NCBI GenBank assembly: GCA_947259485.1
Contig: CAMYLU010000020.1
Span: 22,278 to 86,277 of the forward strand
DNA: 64,000 bases
Direction of reading: 5' to 3'
Source of the DNA: an uncultured Gammaproteobacteria bacterium
GTDB taxonomy: Bacteria > Pseudomonadota > Gammaproteobacteria > GCA-001735895
Made by a program: the position numbers and the translations under genes
Part shown: piece after piece, positions 28,301-36,327 of the stretch
Position numbering within the stretch: position 1 is the stretch's first letter
How the letters are laid out: each line of letters opens with the position of its first letter
Notes under the pieces: generated by a model
Told to the model about the DNA's origin: nothing
The model's input: only the letters and a program-made list of their open reading frames with translations
The model's database searches: none

Positions 28301-28858
28301 AAAAGTGGTGCGGGTGATAACGATGATGAAGCCATTGATCTTGGTATGGACGAAACCGGGATTATCGATCTCGATGAAACTTCCTTCGATACAGGGGACC
28401 TGAATCTTGAAACCGCAGAAGTCAATCTTGAAACCGCCGAGCTGAATCTTGATACGGGCGAGCTTGATCTGCCCGATGACGAGGAAGGCGATGATGACGA
28501 GGATATTTCGATCATCGACTTCGGTGGAGAGGATTTTGTCGAACCTACCGATATTGTTGAATCCGTGGATGTGGACGACGCTGATTTCGGGGACGATGAT
28601 GACGTACAAACAGGAACTTTTGCACCAGGTGACTTCGAAGAGCCAACCGCAGCCGTTGATTCTATTTCGGATATTGATGATATCGGTGAATTGATGTTGC
28701 CGGATGACGTCGACGAAGTGTCGACCAAACTTGATCTTGCCCGTGCGTTTATCGATATGGGTGACAACGAAGGTGCTCGTGGCAGTCTTGAAGAGGTTAT
28801 TGCCGAGGGCAATGAAGACCAGAAGGCTGAAGCAAAATCGCTGCTTGACCAGATTTAA
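25349..28858 (+). CDS. fimV: FimV-type polar hub protein
   Basis: 1169 residues from a GTG preceded by GGGAG. In order: a signal peptide (about 1-23); the FimV N-terminal domain (LGLGEIEVNSFLNQPLNAEIEV); a LysM domain (about 228-280, VVKGDTLWSIASRY to GTVLRVPG); a coiled coil (about 360-410); an acidic low-complexity stretch; one membrane segment (about 560-577, ILAAVGGVLLLLLILLFLKRR); a very acidic cytoplasmic part with TPR-like helices (about 690-760); and the C-terminal FimV domain (DLARAFIDMGDNEGARGSLEEVI). It binds peptidoglycan and organises type IV pili and polar signalling, including cAMP control in Pseudomonas. The linker carries short tandem repeats. Confidence 0.93.
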   Translation: MRNLGLIVAFWLATLLPTSSLALGLGEIEVNSFLNQPLNAEIEVISARPGEIDDLLVSLASSEAFTRAGLARPRHLSNLRFSVRKNEEGDEAVVIVSTKSAVKEPFLNFLIEADWSKGRVLREFTILLDPPFYANQPAPAETVAEPVEQPVSEETSIEEASVSEIVEQSGVTTSVDTTEPAETGESITEPIALSEDTSSATVPEPEPLTEEYVSDETRSVTQGDVSVVKGDTLWSIASRYKDDDHSMSQVMLAFQRANPGAFNDGNINNMKAGTVLRVPGAEELDALGKQESYAEVLVQNGLWDEYVARVTGVSPAVAIEDGSSEAVAQESEAEAADGELSLLLPTEGESESTGTGDTGDVDSLRTKLALAEEELEASRIENQELESRISELQARLAKLEELQRMVEIEDDSLAELQADQAQQSEQAEEMVEPVEEQAATEAVTEAIEADEEALLEELLAEEAEAQAEEQAVIDQAVTEQAASDDDMMTDDDMSEETVTAETGTDGMVAEEAVSDEVVPPPAPVIVTETATRAPSIFDGLLPPEVVDMIPSMDSIIGDPIILAAVGGVLLLLLILLFLKRRKGSSDEESAIIAGADEDLFAGDDEDELTPIHLADGTEVEETDLHAPSAEEIVQEQPVEEPVAEVAAEPEPQGDIEQTAVIEAVEAPEAEVEASAASTAEQDDVLNEVDVYLAYGLYDNAEELLSNSITENPERADYRSKLLDTYFATKNSEAFVKEAENLKSMGDSAADYWDRVQIMGYELAPDNALFSDAKDSDLSAADLEISKPQEADFDLGASDDDTTNFSTTDFNLGEDDTGGDFSDTDSTGEAGQIASTQVIPKLDEIPDFDAEDDTNLRAEPEAEVDLELPDDVGEELEFSMDDGAGQKSAEPAVGEEVDLDDIAMEFDIGEEEAASEDISEVDFGAEFEESLEESDELNLDESASAEVEVDDDAVELDAESLDEDGYTETAIITPNYEDTEVVPDLKSGAGDNDDEAIDLGMDETGIIDLDETSFDTGDLNLETAEVNLETAELNLDTGELDLPDDEEGDDDEDISIIDFGGEDFVEPTDIVESVDVDDADFGDDDDVQTGTFAPGDFEEPTAAVDSISDIDDIGELMLPDDVDEVSTKLDLARAFIDMGDNEGARGSLEEVIAEGNEDQKAEAKSLLDQI
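28400..28468 (+). repeat. 21-base in-frame tandem repeat in fimV
   Basis: Three imperfect copies (28400-28420, 28421-28441, 28442-28462), plus part of a fourth, encode NLETAEV/NLETAEL/NLDTGEL-like heptads in the acidic linker. Copy number may vary between strains by slippage. Confidence 0.7.
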
Positions 28859-28896
28859 TCTAATAATAACTAGAGTTTTTAGCACCAAGTTAGAGG

Positions 28897-28926
28897 GCCT
28901 GCCGTGAAAACAGCAGGCTTTTTTTT
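28897..28926 (+). terminator. Rho-independent terminator after fimV
   Basis: GCCTGC (28897-28902) pairs with GCAGGC (28913-28918), followed by eight T. It lies 38 bases after the fimV stop and separates fimV from truA-trpF-accD. Confidence 0.85.
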
Positions 28927-29125
28927 GTCTATCTAGCGTGGGGCCGACAGCATTAAAAGTTGGAAAATGCCGATCGGTTTTTGCTCCAACAGCTAGATTT
29001 CGCGCTCTACCCCCTGGCCCTTCCTGCCGGGTTGGTAAATCCAGTCATCCAGGCGATCACAGTTAGTGTCATAGGTCTGGATCAAAGATATGATAAGGGC
29101 CTTATAAATAAAGTTGGTTTAGCAA

Positions 29126-29905
29126 GTGAAATACGCGCTCGGTGTCGAGTATTCGGGGACTGCCTATTGCGGTTGGCAGCGCCAGCCACATTGCGAGTCG
29201 GTGCAGCAGCATCTCGAAGCTGCGCTCGGATTCGTCGCGGACCACCCGGTCGAACTGGTATGTGCCGGACGCACCGACAGCGGTGTCCATGCTATTGAGC
29301 AGGTCGCTCATTTTAATGCCAACGTGGAGCGTACCGAACGCGCATGGGCGCTCGGCGCAAACTGCCGTTTGCCGCGCGATATACGGATAAAATGGGTGCT
29401 GCCCGTTGCGGATGACTTTCATGCCCGATACAGTGCAAAATCCCGTGCCTATCGCTATATCATATTTAATTCCGATGTGCCGAGCGCAATCTTCCATGAT
29501 CGCACCAGCTGGGAGTTTCGACCGCTAGACCACGTTGTCATGCATGACTGCGCACAGATGATTCTTGGTGAACACGATTTCAGCAGTTTTCGTGCCGTTG
29601 GTTGCCAGGCTAAATCTTCAAACCGGAATGTTCATCAAGTTTCAGTTAGTCGACAAGGCGAAATGATTTACATGGATATCAGGGCGAATGCTTTTCTGTA
29701 TCATATGGTACGTAATATTGCAGGCAGCCTGATCAGCGTCGGAAAGGGGGAGCGGGACAGTGCCTGGTTCTCCGAGGTTTTTATGTCCCGAGACCGTAAC
29801 CTGGCCGACGTAACGGCTCCTGCCGCCGGCTTGTATTTCCTGCAGGCGTTTTATGATGAGCAATTTAAGCTCCCCACGATCAGCAAAAAACCCGTATTAT
29901 TCTGA
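29126..29905 (+). CDS. truA: tRNA pseudouridine(38-40) synthase
   Basis: 259 residues from a GTG; no strong ribosome site precedes it, but homologues start at this point (MKYALGVEYSGTAYCGWQ). The catalytic Asp51 is in CAGRTDSGVHA; ARYSAKSRAYRYII and AFLYHMVRNIAGSL are further TruA motifs. It modifies uridines 38-40 in the anticodon arm of several tRNAs. The next gene, trpF, starts one base after its stop (TGATATG), so the two are coupled. Confidence 0.95.
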   Translation: MKYALGVEYSGTAYCGWQRQPHCESVQQHLEAALGFVADHPVELVCAGRTDSGVHAIEQVAHFNANVERTERAWALGANCRLPRDIRIKWVLPVADDFHARYSAKSRAYRYIIFNSDVPSAIFHDRTSWEFRPLDHVVMHDCAQMILGEHDFSSFRAVGCQAKSSNRNVHQVSVSRQGEMIYMDIRANAFLYHMVRNIAGSLISVGKGERDSAWFSEVFMSRDRNLADVTAPAAGLYFLQAFYDEQFKLPTISKKPVLF

Positions 29906-29906
29906 T

Positions 29907-30560
29907 ATGAATCACAGAACCCGAATCAAGATTTGTGGCATAACGCGAGTGCAGGATGCGCTTCACGCGGCACACAGGGGCGCCGATTCGATCGGGCTTG
30001 TTTTTCATCCACCTAGTCCACGTTCGCTTGCAATCGAAAAAGCCCGCGAGATTCGCCAGGCGATACCTCCATTTGTCACCCTGACAGCCCTTTTCCTGGA
30101 CGAGAGTGAGGACTGGATAGCTGAAGTGATCCACCAGCTTCGACCCGATTGTCTGCAATTCCATGGCAGCGAATCGACCGAGTTTTGTGAGGGCTGGGGA
30201 GTTCCCTATATTAAATCGATACCCATGGGCAGTATCGAGGAAGCAGATACTTATGCGCGACTCTATGAATCCGCGCAGGGATTCTTGCTCGACAGCAACG
30301 TCGCTGGACGACTGGGCGGCTCAGGTGATACATTTGACTGGTCTAAGATTCCCGCCTCGTTTGAATTTCCGCTGTTGTTGGCTGGCGGTATCAATGCATC
30401 AAACGTTGCCGATGCCATTGTTCGAGTGAGGCCGTGGGGAGTGGACGTAAGTACCGGTGTTGAGGTTTCCAAGGGCATTAAAAGCGCCGATCTTATGGAT
30501 CGCTTTTTTAACGAGGTTCAACGCGGCGACGGCTGTGTCGAACCAGATGAACCTCGATGA
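29907..30560 (+). CDS. trpF: Phosphoribosylanthranilate isomerase
   Basis: 217 residues from the ATG at 29907; a longer frame from 29853 would overlap truA. TIM-barrel motifs: KICGITRVQDA with the catalytic Cys, GLVFHPPSPRSL, LQFHGSE, LLAGGINASNV and the phosphate-binding GVDVSTGVEVSKGIKS. It performs the Amadori rearrangement in tryptophan synthesis. In this window trpA/trpB do not follow; accD does, as in Pseudomonas. Confidence 0.96.
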   Translation: MNHRTRIKICGITRVQDALHAAHRGADSIGLVFHPPSPRSLAIEKAREIRQAIPPFVTLTALFLDESEDWIAEVIHQLRPDCLQFHGSESTEFCEGWGVPYIKSIPMGSIEEADTYARLYESAQGFLLDSNVAGRLGGSGDTFDWSKIPASFEFPLLLAGGINASNVADAIVRVRPWGVDVSTGVEVSKGIKSADLMDRFFNEVQRGDGCVEPDEPR

Positions 30561-30585
30561 TTGACCGGCTTATTCGGAGCGTTGC

Positions 30586-31449
30586 ATGAACTGGTTTGAG
30601 AATTTAATACCATCCAAAATCCGCACCTCGGGTGGCAATGACAAAAAGAACGTACCCGAGGGATTGTGGGCGAAATGTGATCAGTGCGATTCTATTATTT
30701 ATCGCGCCGAGCTGGATCGTAACCAGGAAGTTTGCACCAAGTGTGATTATCACATGCGCATCGGTGCACGGCGCCGACTGCAAGCTTTTTTCGACGAAGA
30801 GGGCCGCCATGAAATTGCGCCTGACCTTGAAGCCGACGATGTCCTGAAGTTCAGGGATGATAAGAAATACCGGGATCGCTTGAGCCAGGCGCAGAAACAA
30901 ACGGGCGAGAGGGATGCACTGGTGGCGATGCGTGGCAGCGTAAAATCGGTTGAAATGGTGGCCGTAGCTTTCGAGTTCCAGTTTATGGGAGGATCCATGG
31001 GCTCGGTAGTCGGCGAAAAATTCGTGCGTTCGGTGAATACCTGCATCGAGCATAATATCCCGCTGGTCTGCTTTACTGCGAGCGGTGGTGCTCGCATGCA
31101 GGAAGCATTGTTCTCGTTACTGCAAATGGCCAAGACCAGTGCCGCCCTGACCCAACTCTCCAGGCGGGGACTGCCTTATATCTGTGTACTGACTGATCCC
31201 ACCATGGGCGGGGTTTCGGCCAGCTTAGCCATGCTCGGTGATATTCATATTGCTGAGCCAAGCGCCTTGATAGGATTCGCGGGCCCCCGGGTAATCGAGC
31301 AAACAGTGCGCGAAACCCTGCCTGAGGGGTTTCAGCGAAGCGAGTTCCTGCTTGAACATGGCGCACTTGATATGATCGTCGATCGTCGAGAGTTGCGCGA
31401 CAAGATAAGCTCGCTGTGTACCATGTTGATGGCGCAAGCCGCCCCCTAG
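30586..31449 (+). CDS. accD: Acetyl-CoA carboxylase carboxyltransferase subunit beta
   Basis: 287 residues. The N-terminal zinc ribbon is complete (Cys31, Cys34, Cys50, Cys53). The carboxyltransferase core shows [53 protein letters not shown] and [24 protein letters not shown]. With AccA it transfers the carboxyl group to acetyl-CoA for fatty-acid synthesis. It lies 25 bases after trpF and 31 bases before folC. Confidence 0.97.
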   Translation: MNWFENLIPSKIRTSGGNDKKNVPEGLWAKCDQCDSIIYRAELDRNQEVCTKCDYHMRIGARRRLQAFFDEEGRHEIAPDLEADDVLKFRDDKKYRDRLSQAQKQTGERDALVAMRGSVKSVEMVAVAFEFQFMGGSMGSVVGEKFVRSVNTCIEHNIPLVCFTASGGARMQEALFSLLQMAKTSAALTQLSRRGLPYICVLTDPTMGGVSASLAMLGDIHIAEPSALIGFAGPRVIEQTVRETLPEGFQRSEFLLEHGALDMIVDRRELRDKISSLCTMLMAQAAP

Positions 31450-31480
31450 ATACACTCTGTTTCAATCCCAGCGAATTAGC

Positions 31481-32761
31481 ATGCGTTTTGAGTCTCTTGA
31501 CCAGTGGTTGGAATGGCAGATGGTTTTACATGATAAAGCCATCGAACTGGGTCTGGATCGGGTCGGCCAGGTCGGTGAGCGGCTGGGTGTCGCCGAGATC
31601 GCGCGCCAGGTCATCACTGTTGCGGGAACCAATGGCAAGGGTTCCAGCGTCGCTGCCTACGAAAACTGGCTGCACCAGGCGGGGTTCGCGGTCGCAAGCT
31701 ACACTTCGCCGCATCTTTTATCCTACAACGAACGCATTAAACGTAACCTGGAACCGGTTGGTGATGCTGAATTGTGCAGCGCATTTGAAGCGGTAGAATC
31801 GGCGCGTCAGGGTGTCTCCTTAACCTATTTCGAATTCGGCACGCTGGCCGCGCTTTTCCTGATACAGAAGTGGCAGCCGGACTATGCGATTCTCGAAGTC
31901 GGGCTCGGTGGTCGGCTCGATGCTGTCAATATTATAGATGCCGATCTCGTCCATCTGACTCCGATAGGACTCGATCATCAGGCCTGGTTGGGGGATGATA
32001 GGGAGCAAATTGGCTTTGAAAAGGCGGGAGTCCTTCGTGACGGGATAGCGGTGGTTCTCAATGATCCCGATCCGCCACGTTCGCTAATCGAAGAAATCGA
32101 TCGGCTTGGCTGCAACTGCCTGCAGACAGGTCGCGATTTTGAGGCAACGCAACTGGATGACGGGCAGCTGCTGTGGCGTTGTCGGGATATTGAGCTGCGG
32201 CTTGATAATATTCTGTTGGGCTCGCACCAGGCCCAAAATCTCGCGGGTGTCGTTGCCGGCCTGTCGCAATTATCACTGCTCGACAAGTTTGAGTCGAACC
32301 AGGTACGACAATTTTTTCACGGGACCCGGCTTGCCGGTCGTTTGCAACTTGTTGAAAGCCCGCTTGCGTGCCAGTTATACGTCGATGTCGGGCATAATCA
32401 GGATGCCGCCCAAGCCCTGGCGACCTGTTTTGCGACCCTGAAACGACCGTCTGCGAAAGTCGTGGTGCTACTGGGCATGCTTGCAGACAAGCAGCCAGAT
32501 CTATTCGTGGAGGCCCTGAAGCCGGTAGTCGATTGCTGGTGGTTGTTGACACTGGATGCAGATCGCGGTCTTGATGCCGCACAGTTGGCGTCCCGTATCG
32601 AGTCGCAAGTGGCGCCAGAAAGGCTTTTTGCCAACATTACCGATGCACTGGATCATGCGCTGTCATCTTTGGGTAATCAGGATATAATGCTGGTTACCGG
32701 TTCCTTCGTAACTGTCGAATACTTGCTACGCGCAGTTTCCTATTCAGACCAGCAAAACTAG
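31481..32761 (+). CDS. folC: Folylpolyglutamate/dihydrofolate synthase
   Basis: 426 residues. The Mur-ligase-type ATP loop is TVAGTNGKGSSVA (about 46-58), with YTSPHLLSYNERI, EVGLGGRLDAVNII, GLDHQAWLGDDREQIGFEKAGV and DVGHNQDAAQAL further along. It makes dihydrofolate from dihydropteroate and adds glutamates to folates. It is followed one base after its stop by the SPOR gene (TAGTATG). Confidence 0.95.
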   Translation: MRFESLDQWLEWQMVLHDKAIELGLDRVGQVGERLGVAEIARQVITVAGTNGKGSSVAAYENWLHQAGFAVASYTSPHLLSYNERIKRNLEPVGDAELCSAFEAVESARQGVSLTYFEFGTLAALFLIQKWQPDYAILEVGLGGRLDAVNIIDADLVHLTPIGLDHQAWLGDDREQIGFEKAGVLRDGIAVVLNDPDPPRSLIEEIDRLGCNCLQTGRDFEATQLDDGQLLWRCRDIELRLDNILLGSHQAQNLAGVVAGLSQLSLLDKFESNQVRQFFHGTRLAGRLQLVESPLACQLYVDVGHNQDAAQALATCFATLKRPSAKVVVLLGMLADKQPDLFVEALKPVVDCWWLLTLDADRGLDAAQLASRIESQVAPERLFANITDALDHALSSLGNQDIMLVTGSFVTVEYLLRAVSYSDQQN

Positions 32762-32762
32762 T

Positions 32763-33377
32763 ATGGATCAAAACATTAAAAATCGTCTTGTTGGTATCAT
32801 CGTGATTTTTGCTCTTGCCGTAATTTTTCTGCCCATGCTTCTGGATGGTTCCGGGGTACGCAAAGATAAGCTCGAAGTCGTGATTCCGGCACAACCCCTG
32901 GTCAGTGCCAATCCCGAGTTTGAGTCGAAGATCATTGAACTGAATACCAGGGCTGAAGAGTTGCCTGACCTCGAGCCTCGCTTCATCGATGAAAACTCTA
33001 CCAAAAATCAGATCGAGCGCGTCGATGTTGCCAAAGTCGACGCGAAATCTGAACCAGATACAAAAGCTCAGCCTGAGACACAGGTTAAAAAGATAAAAGC
33101 AAAGGCTGATGTTGCGCCGAAGGTTAAGGAGGGCGGAGATAGCTGGGTGTTGCAGGTCGGTAGCTTCAAGGACCGCGACAAGGCCCTGGTGCAGCGCGAC
33201 AAGATACGCAAATCTAATATCGCTGCCGTTTTTATCGAGCAATTTAAGGTCGATAGCAAGCCCAGTTTCCGGGTTCGATTGGGACCATTTGTCAATCGGG
33301 ATCAAACCAGGGTGGCGCAGAACAAGATAAAAGCCAAGCACAACATCGATGGCATAATCATGAAGTATGAAAGATAA
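32763..33377 (+). CDS. SPOR-domain inner-membrane protein (DedD-like)
   Basis: 204 residues. A short cytoplasmic N-terminus and one membrane segment (about 9-28, LVGIIVIFALAVIFLPMLL) are followed by a charged, Lys/Glu-rich linker and a C-terminal SPOR domain (about 128-204, WVLQVGSFKDRDKALVQRDKIR, then RVRLGPFVNRDQ). SPOR domains bind denuded glycan at the division septum. Position between folC and cvpA matches dedD of other gammaproteobacteria, so a role in cell division is likely. Confidence 0.88.
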   Translation: MDQNIKNRLVGIIVIFALAVIFLPMLLDGSGVRKDKLEVVIPAQPLVSANPEFESKIIELNTRAEELPDLEPRFIDENSTKNQIERVDVAKVDAKSEPDTKAQPETQVKKIKAKADVAPKVKEGGDSWVLQVGSFKDRDKALVQRDKIRKSNIAAVFIEQFKVDSKPSFRVRLGPFVNRDQTRVAQNKIKAKHNIDGIIMKYER

Positions 33378-33465
33378 TCATGCATCCAGGGCTGATTGAC
33401 GCTTTGATTGTTAACAACTATACCTATTACTCGACAGCGTTCATGCCGACCAGACGAGGGACGCC

Positions 33466-33954
33466 ATGAGTTGGCTTGATCTGCTAATTCTCGGCGTTAT
33501 TGCGTTGTCGGCTTTAATCAGCCTGATCCGCGGTTTCGTTAAGGAATCAATTTCCTTGCTAAGCTGGATTGCCGCAGGCATTGTCGCTTTTCGGTATTTT
33601 TCACCGATGGCGGCATTGCTCGAGCCCTACCTGGCAGATTCAACGATTCGTAGCATGGCAGCGTTTGCTATTCTCTTTATCAGCACTTTAATTATAGGCG
33701 CTATCATCAATTTTATAATGAGCCAGCTGGTTTCGAAAACCGGTTTAAGTGGTACCGACAAGGCTCTTGGCGTTGTATTCGGCGGAGCCCGTGGTGTCCT
33801 GATTGTCACCATGATTGTATTGCTTGCAAGTCTTACCCCCATGCCAGAGGCACAGTGGTGGCAGGATTCGGCAATGGTTGGTTTTTTTCAGGAATTGGCG
33901 GAATGGATTAAAGGAATTATCCCGGAGGATGCAGTTGATAGTTTCAGTTTCTAG
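33466..33954 (+). CDS. cvpA: CvpA family protein
   Basis: 162 residues with four membrane segments. WLDLLILGVIALSALISLIRGFVKE is the family's first helix and following loop; LSGTDKALGVVFGGARGVLIV is the conserved central motif. CvpA is needed for colicin V export and for resistance to bile salts in enterics; its biochemical role is unknown. It lies upstream of purF, as in E. coli and Pseudomonas. Confidence 0.93.
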   Translation: MSWLDLLILGVIALSALISLIRGFVKESISLLSWIAAGIVAFRYFSPMAALLEPYLADSTIRSMAAFAILFISTLIIGAIINFIMSQLVSKTGLSGTDKALGVVFGGARGVLIVTMIVLLASLTPMPEAQWWQDSAMVGFFQELAEWIKGIIPEDAVDSFSF

Positions 33955-33983
33955 TCACGCGGCGGCAGTGTAGGTAACGAAAT

Positions 33984-35498
33984 ATGTGTGGAATAGTCGG
34001 GATAGTCAGCCACCAACCAGTTGCACAGGTTATATACGATTCATTGCTGGTGTTGCAGCATCGCGGGCAGGATTCGGCTGGCATCGTGGTCAGTGACAAA
34101 AACAAGTTGAACCTGCGCAAGGGCAATGGTCAGGTTAGCGATGTATTTCACACCCGACATATGCTTGAGCTAACCGGTACCCTGGGTATCGGGCATGTGC
34201 GTTATCCCACGGCGGGTTGTTCCTCATCCGCTGAGGCACAGCCATTTTACGTCAATTCACCGTATGGTATTACCCTGGCGCATAACGGTAATCTGACCAA
34301 TGTCGAGAAACTGAAAGCGGAACTGTATCAGTCCGATTTACGCCACATTAATACCGAGTCTGATTCCGAGGTACTGCTCAACGTGTTTGCGCACGAGTTG
34401 CAAAGTTGCGGTAGCCTGAATATTAACGCTGATGAAATCTTTACCGCTGTGACCGAAACCCATAAGCGTATCGAGGGTGCATACGCCGTGGTCGCGATGC
34501 TGACGGGCAAGGGGATTGTTGGCTTCCGTGACCCGCGTGGTATTCGACCAGTTGTCTATGGAAAACGTGAAACCGCTGACGGCGCTGAGTACATGATCGC
34601 ATCAGAGAGCGTGGCCCTGCAGACCTCCGGGTTTGAGTTGATAGCCGATTTGAAACCCGGGGAAGCGGTATTTATCGACGTTGCGGGCACCATTCATCGT
34701 CAACAATGCGCCACGTCACCCAAACTCAACCCCTGTATTTTTGAATATGTCTATCTCGCACGACCCGACTCGATAATCGACGATATTTATGTTTATAAGG
34801 CACGTCTGCGCATGGGCGTAAAACTGGCGCGTAAGATTTTAAAACAGATGCCCAAGCACGATATCGACGTGGTAATACCGATTCCCGATACCAGCCGTCC
34901 GTCAGCGATCGAACTTGCTTATCACCTGGGAGTCAAGTTTCGGGAAGGCTTCATTAAGAATCGCTATATAGGCCGAACCTTTATCATGCCCGGGCAACAG
35001 ATGCGCAAGAAATCCGTACGCCGAAAACTCAATCCCATCGATATTGAATTCAAGGGCAAGAATGTTCTGCTGGTTGATGATTCCATCGTGCGCGGAACCA
35101 CGTCGAAGCAGATAATTCAGATGGCGCGCGAGGCAGGGGCGAAAAAGGTTTATATCGCATCCGCGGCGCCACCGGTGCGCTATCCCAACGTCTATGGCAT
35201 CGACATGCCCGCGGCCAATGAACTGGTAGCGCATGAACGCAGCGAAGCTGAAATAGCGGAATACATTGGAGCGGACTGGCTCATATACCAGGAGCTGGAC
35301 GATTTAATCGATGCAGTACAGAAAGGAAATCGCCGCATTAAAAAGTTTGATTGTTCATGTTTTGATGGCAAGTATGTTACCAATACGGTCGGTGTTGATT
35401 ATCTCGACAAGGTGCGATCCCTGCGCAACGATTCAGCCAAGGAAGCAAGCGAGGATCAGCTCAACGTGGTAGGCATAGAACTACACAACAACGCCTGA
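33984..35498 (+). CDS. purF: Amidophosphoribosyltransferase
   Basis: 504 residues. Cys2 after Met is the glutaminase nucleophile ([10 protein letters not shown]). [17 protein letters not shown] and FRDPRGIRP are glutaminase-domain motifs; the phosphoribosyltransferase PRPP loop is [14 protein letters not shown] (about 364-377). It makes phosphoribosylamine, the first step of purine synthesis. Its TGA overlaps the ATG of the L,D-transpeptidase-like gene. Confidence 0.97.
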   Translation: MCGIVGIVSHQPVAQVIYDSLLVLQHRGQDSAGIVVSDKNKLNLRKGNGQVSDVFHTRHMLELTGTLGIGHVRYPTAGCSSSAEAQPFYVNSPYGITLAHNGNLTNVEKLKAELYQSDLRHINTESDSEVLLNVFAHELQSCGSLNINADEIFTAVTETHKRIEGAYAVVAMLTGKGIVGFRDPRGIRPVVYGKRETADGAEYMIASESVALQTSGFELIADLKPGEAVFIDVAGTIHRQQCATSPKLNPCIFEYVYLARPDSIIDDIYVYKARLRMGVKLARKILKQMPKHDIDVVIPIPDTSRPSAIELAYHLGVKFREGFIKNRYIGRTFIMPGQQMRKKSVRRKLNPIDIEFKGKNVLLVDDSIVRGTTSKQIIQMAREAGAKKVYIASAAPPVRYPNVYGIDMPAANELVAHERSEAEIAEYIGADWLIYQELDDLIDAVQKGNRRIKKFDCSCFDGKYVTNTVGVDYLDKVRSLRNDSAKEASEDQLNVVGIELHNNA

Positions 35499-36037
35499 TG
35501 CGCTGGCAGGATATTAAGGACGAGGTGGTCGCGAAGCTGGGCGGCAATTCGGCGCTGGGGGATGAGCGTCCATTTATATATATCGATTCGCAGCAGCAAC
35601 TGTTGCACTGGATTGATATTGAAGAAGAGCATAATCGCAGCTATCCGGTGTCGACGGCAGAGTGCGGTATTGGCAATCGCCTGGATTCTCTGATGACCCC
35701 TTTTGGAATTCATCGCATTCGCCAAAAAGTCGGTGGAGGCCAACCCTGGGGAATGGTTTTTGAAGCGCGCGAGCCAACCGGAAGGATTGTCGACGATCTC
35801 GATAACAGGGAACGGGACGAAATCACCTCACGCATATTATGGCTGGATGGGCTGGAGGACGGTATCAATCTTAACGGGGTTTATGATACCTGTGCCCGTT
35901 ATATTTACATTCATGGCACCTCTGACGAAAAACGTATCGGCAAAGCAGTTTCAGGTGGCTGTATCCGCATGAAAAATGACGATGTCATAGAACTGTTTGA
36001 CGAAGTTATGGTGAATGACCTGGTTTTAATCGCGTAG
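35498..36037 (+). CDS. YkuD-domain (L,D-transpeptidase-like) protein without signal peptide
   Basis: 179 residues. The catalytic signature is HGTSDEKRIGKAVSGGCIRM (His139, Cys155, Arg157); the usual S-H-G-C has Gly in place of His in this copy (SGGC). Such enzymes crosslink or modify peptidoglycan peptides. No signal peptide or membrane segment is visible, which is odd for a periplasmic enzyme, although some YkuD family members are annotated without one. The ATG overlaps the purF stop (TGATG). Insertion here between purF and metZ differs from Pseudomonas. Confidence 0.8.
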   Translation: MRWQDIKDEVVAKLGGNSALGDERPFIYIDSQQQLLHWIDIEEEHNRSYPVSTAECGIGNRLDSLMTPFGIHRIRQKVGGGQPWGMVFEAREPTGRIVDDLDNRERDEITSRILWLDGLEDGINLNGVYDTCARYIYIHGTSDEKRIGKAVSGGCIRMKNDDVIELFDEVMVNDLVLIA

Positions 36038-36153
36038 ATCGCCACTGCCTGGGTCAGTGTTCCCCGCTGTGAGCAATATCGGGGGCTGCTGGTTTCATAA
36101 AAACACTCAAATTATTAAACCATCAATCCGCAAATTATGAGCGGATACGAATC

Positions 36154-36182
36154 TTGACAACCCGGAATCATCGTCATATGGT
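36154..36182 (+). promoter_or_regulatory. Sigma-70 promoter of metZ
   Basis: A perfect TTGACA (36154-36159) and TATGGT (36177-36182) are separated by 17 bases. Transcription would begin near 36189, just before the riboswitch. A 6-bp hairpin (ATCCGC/GCGGAT, 36126-36146) lies just upstream. Confidence 0.7.
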
Positions 36183-36189
36183 GCGGGAC

Positions 36190-36267
36190 TGGCGCTAATT
36201 TGTTACTCGGCTTGCAGGCGCCCGCGAATCAGTAAAGATTCGGATTTAAAAATTTGCTAAAGAGGGT
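36190..36267 (+). promoter_or_regulatory. SAM-II riboswitch aptamer upstream of metZ
   Basis: The element starts GGCGCTAATTT (36191-36201), then TTGCAGGCGCC (36212-36222), whose GGCGC/GCGCC arms form P1 and whose loop carries the TAATTT and TTGCA segments of the SAM-II (metX) consensus. After an inserted small hairpin (GAATC/GATTC, 36226-36241) and an A/T-rich stretch comes GCTAAAGAGGG (36256-36266), matching the conserved 3' pseudoknot strand GCUAAA(A)AGGG. SAM-II represses methionine genes when S-adenosylmethionine is high. The gene that follows, metZ, is a methionine-synthesis gene. The match is by eye. Confidence 0.75.
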
Positions 36268-36316
36268 GGTCCTGAATTATTTCCGAACCCGTCCCCTCCC
36301 GAGTTTTTTCTATTTT

Positions 36317-36327
36317 GGAGAAACTCC
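36317..36327 (+). promoter_or_regulatory. Ribosome site of metZ inside a small hairpin
   Basis: GGAG (36317-36320) is the Shine-Dalgarno sequence for the GTG at 36328, and CTCC (36324-36327) directly before the GTG can pair with it over a three-base loop. A run of six T precedes it at 36304-36309. Confidence 0.4.
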
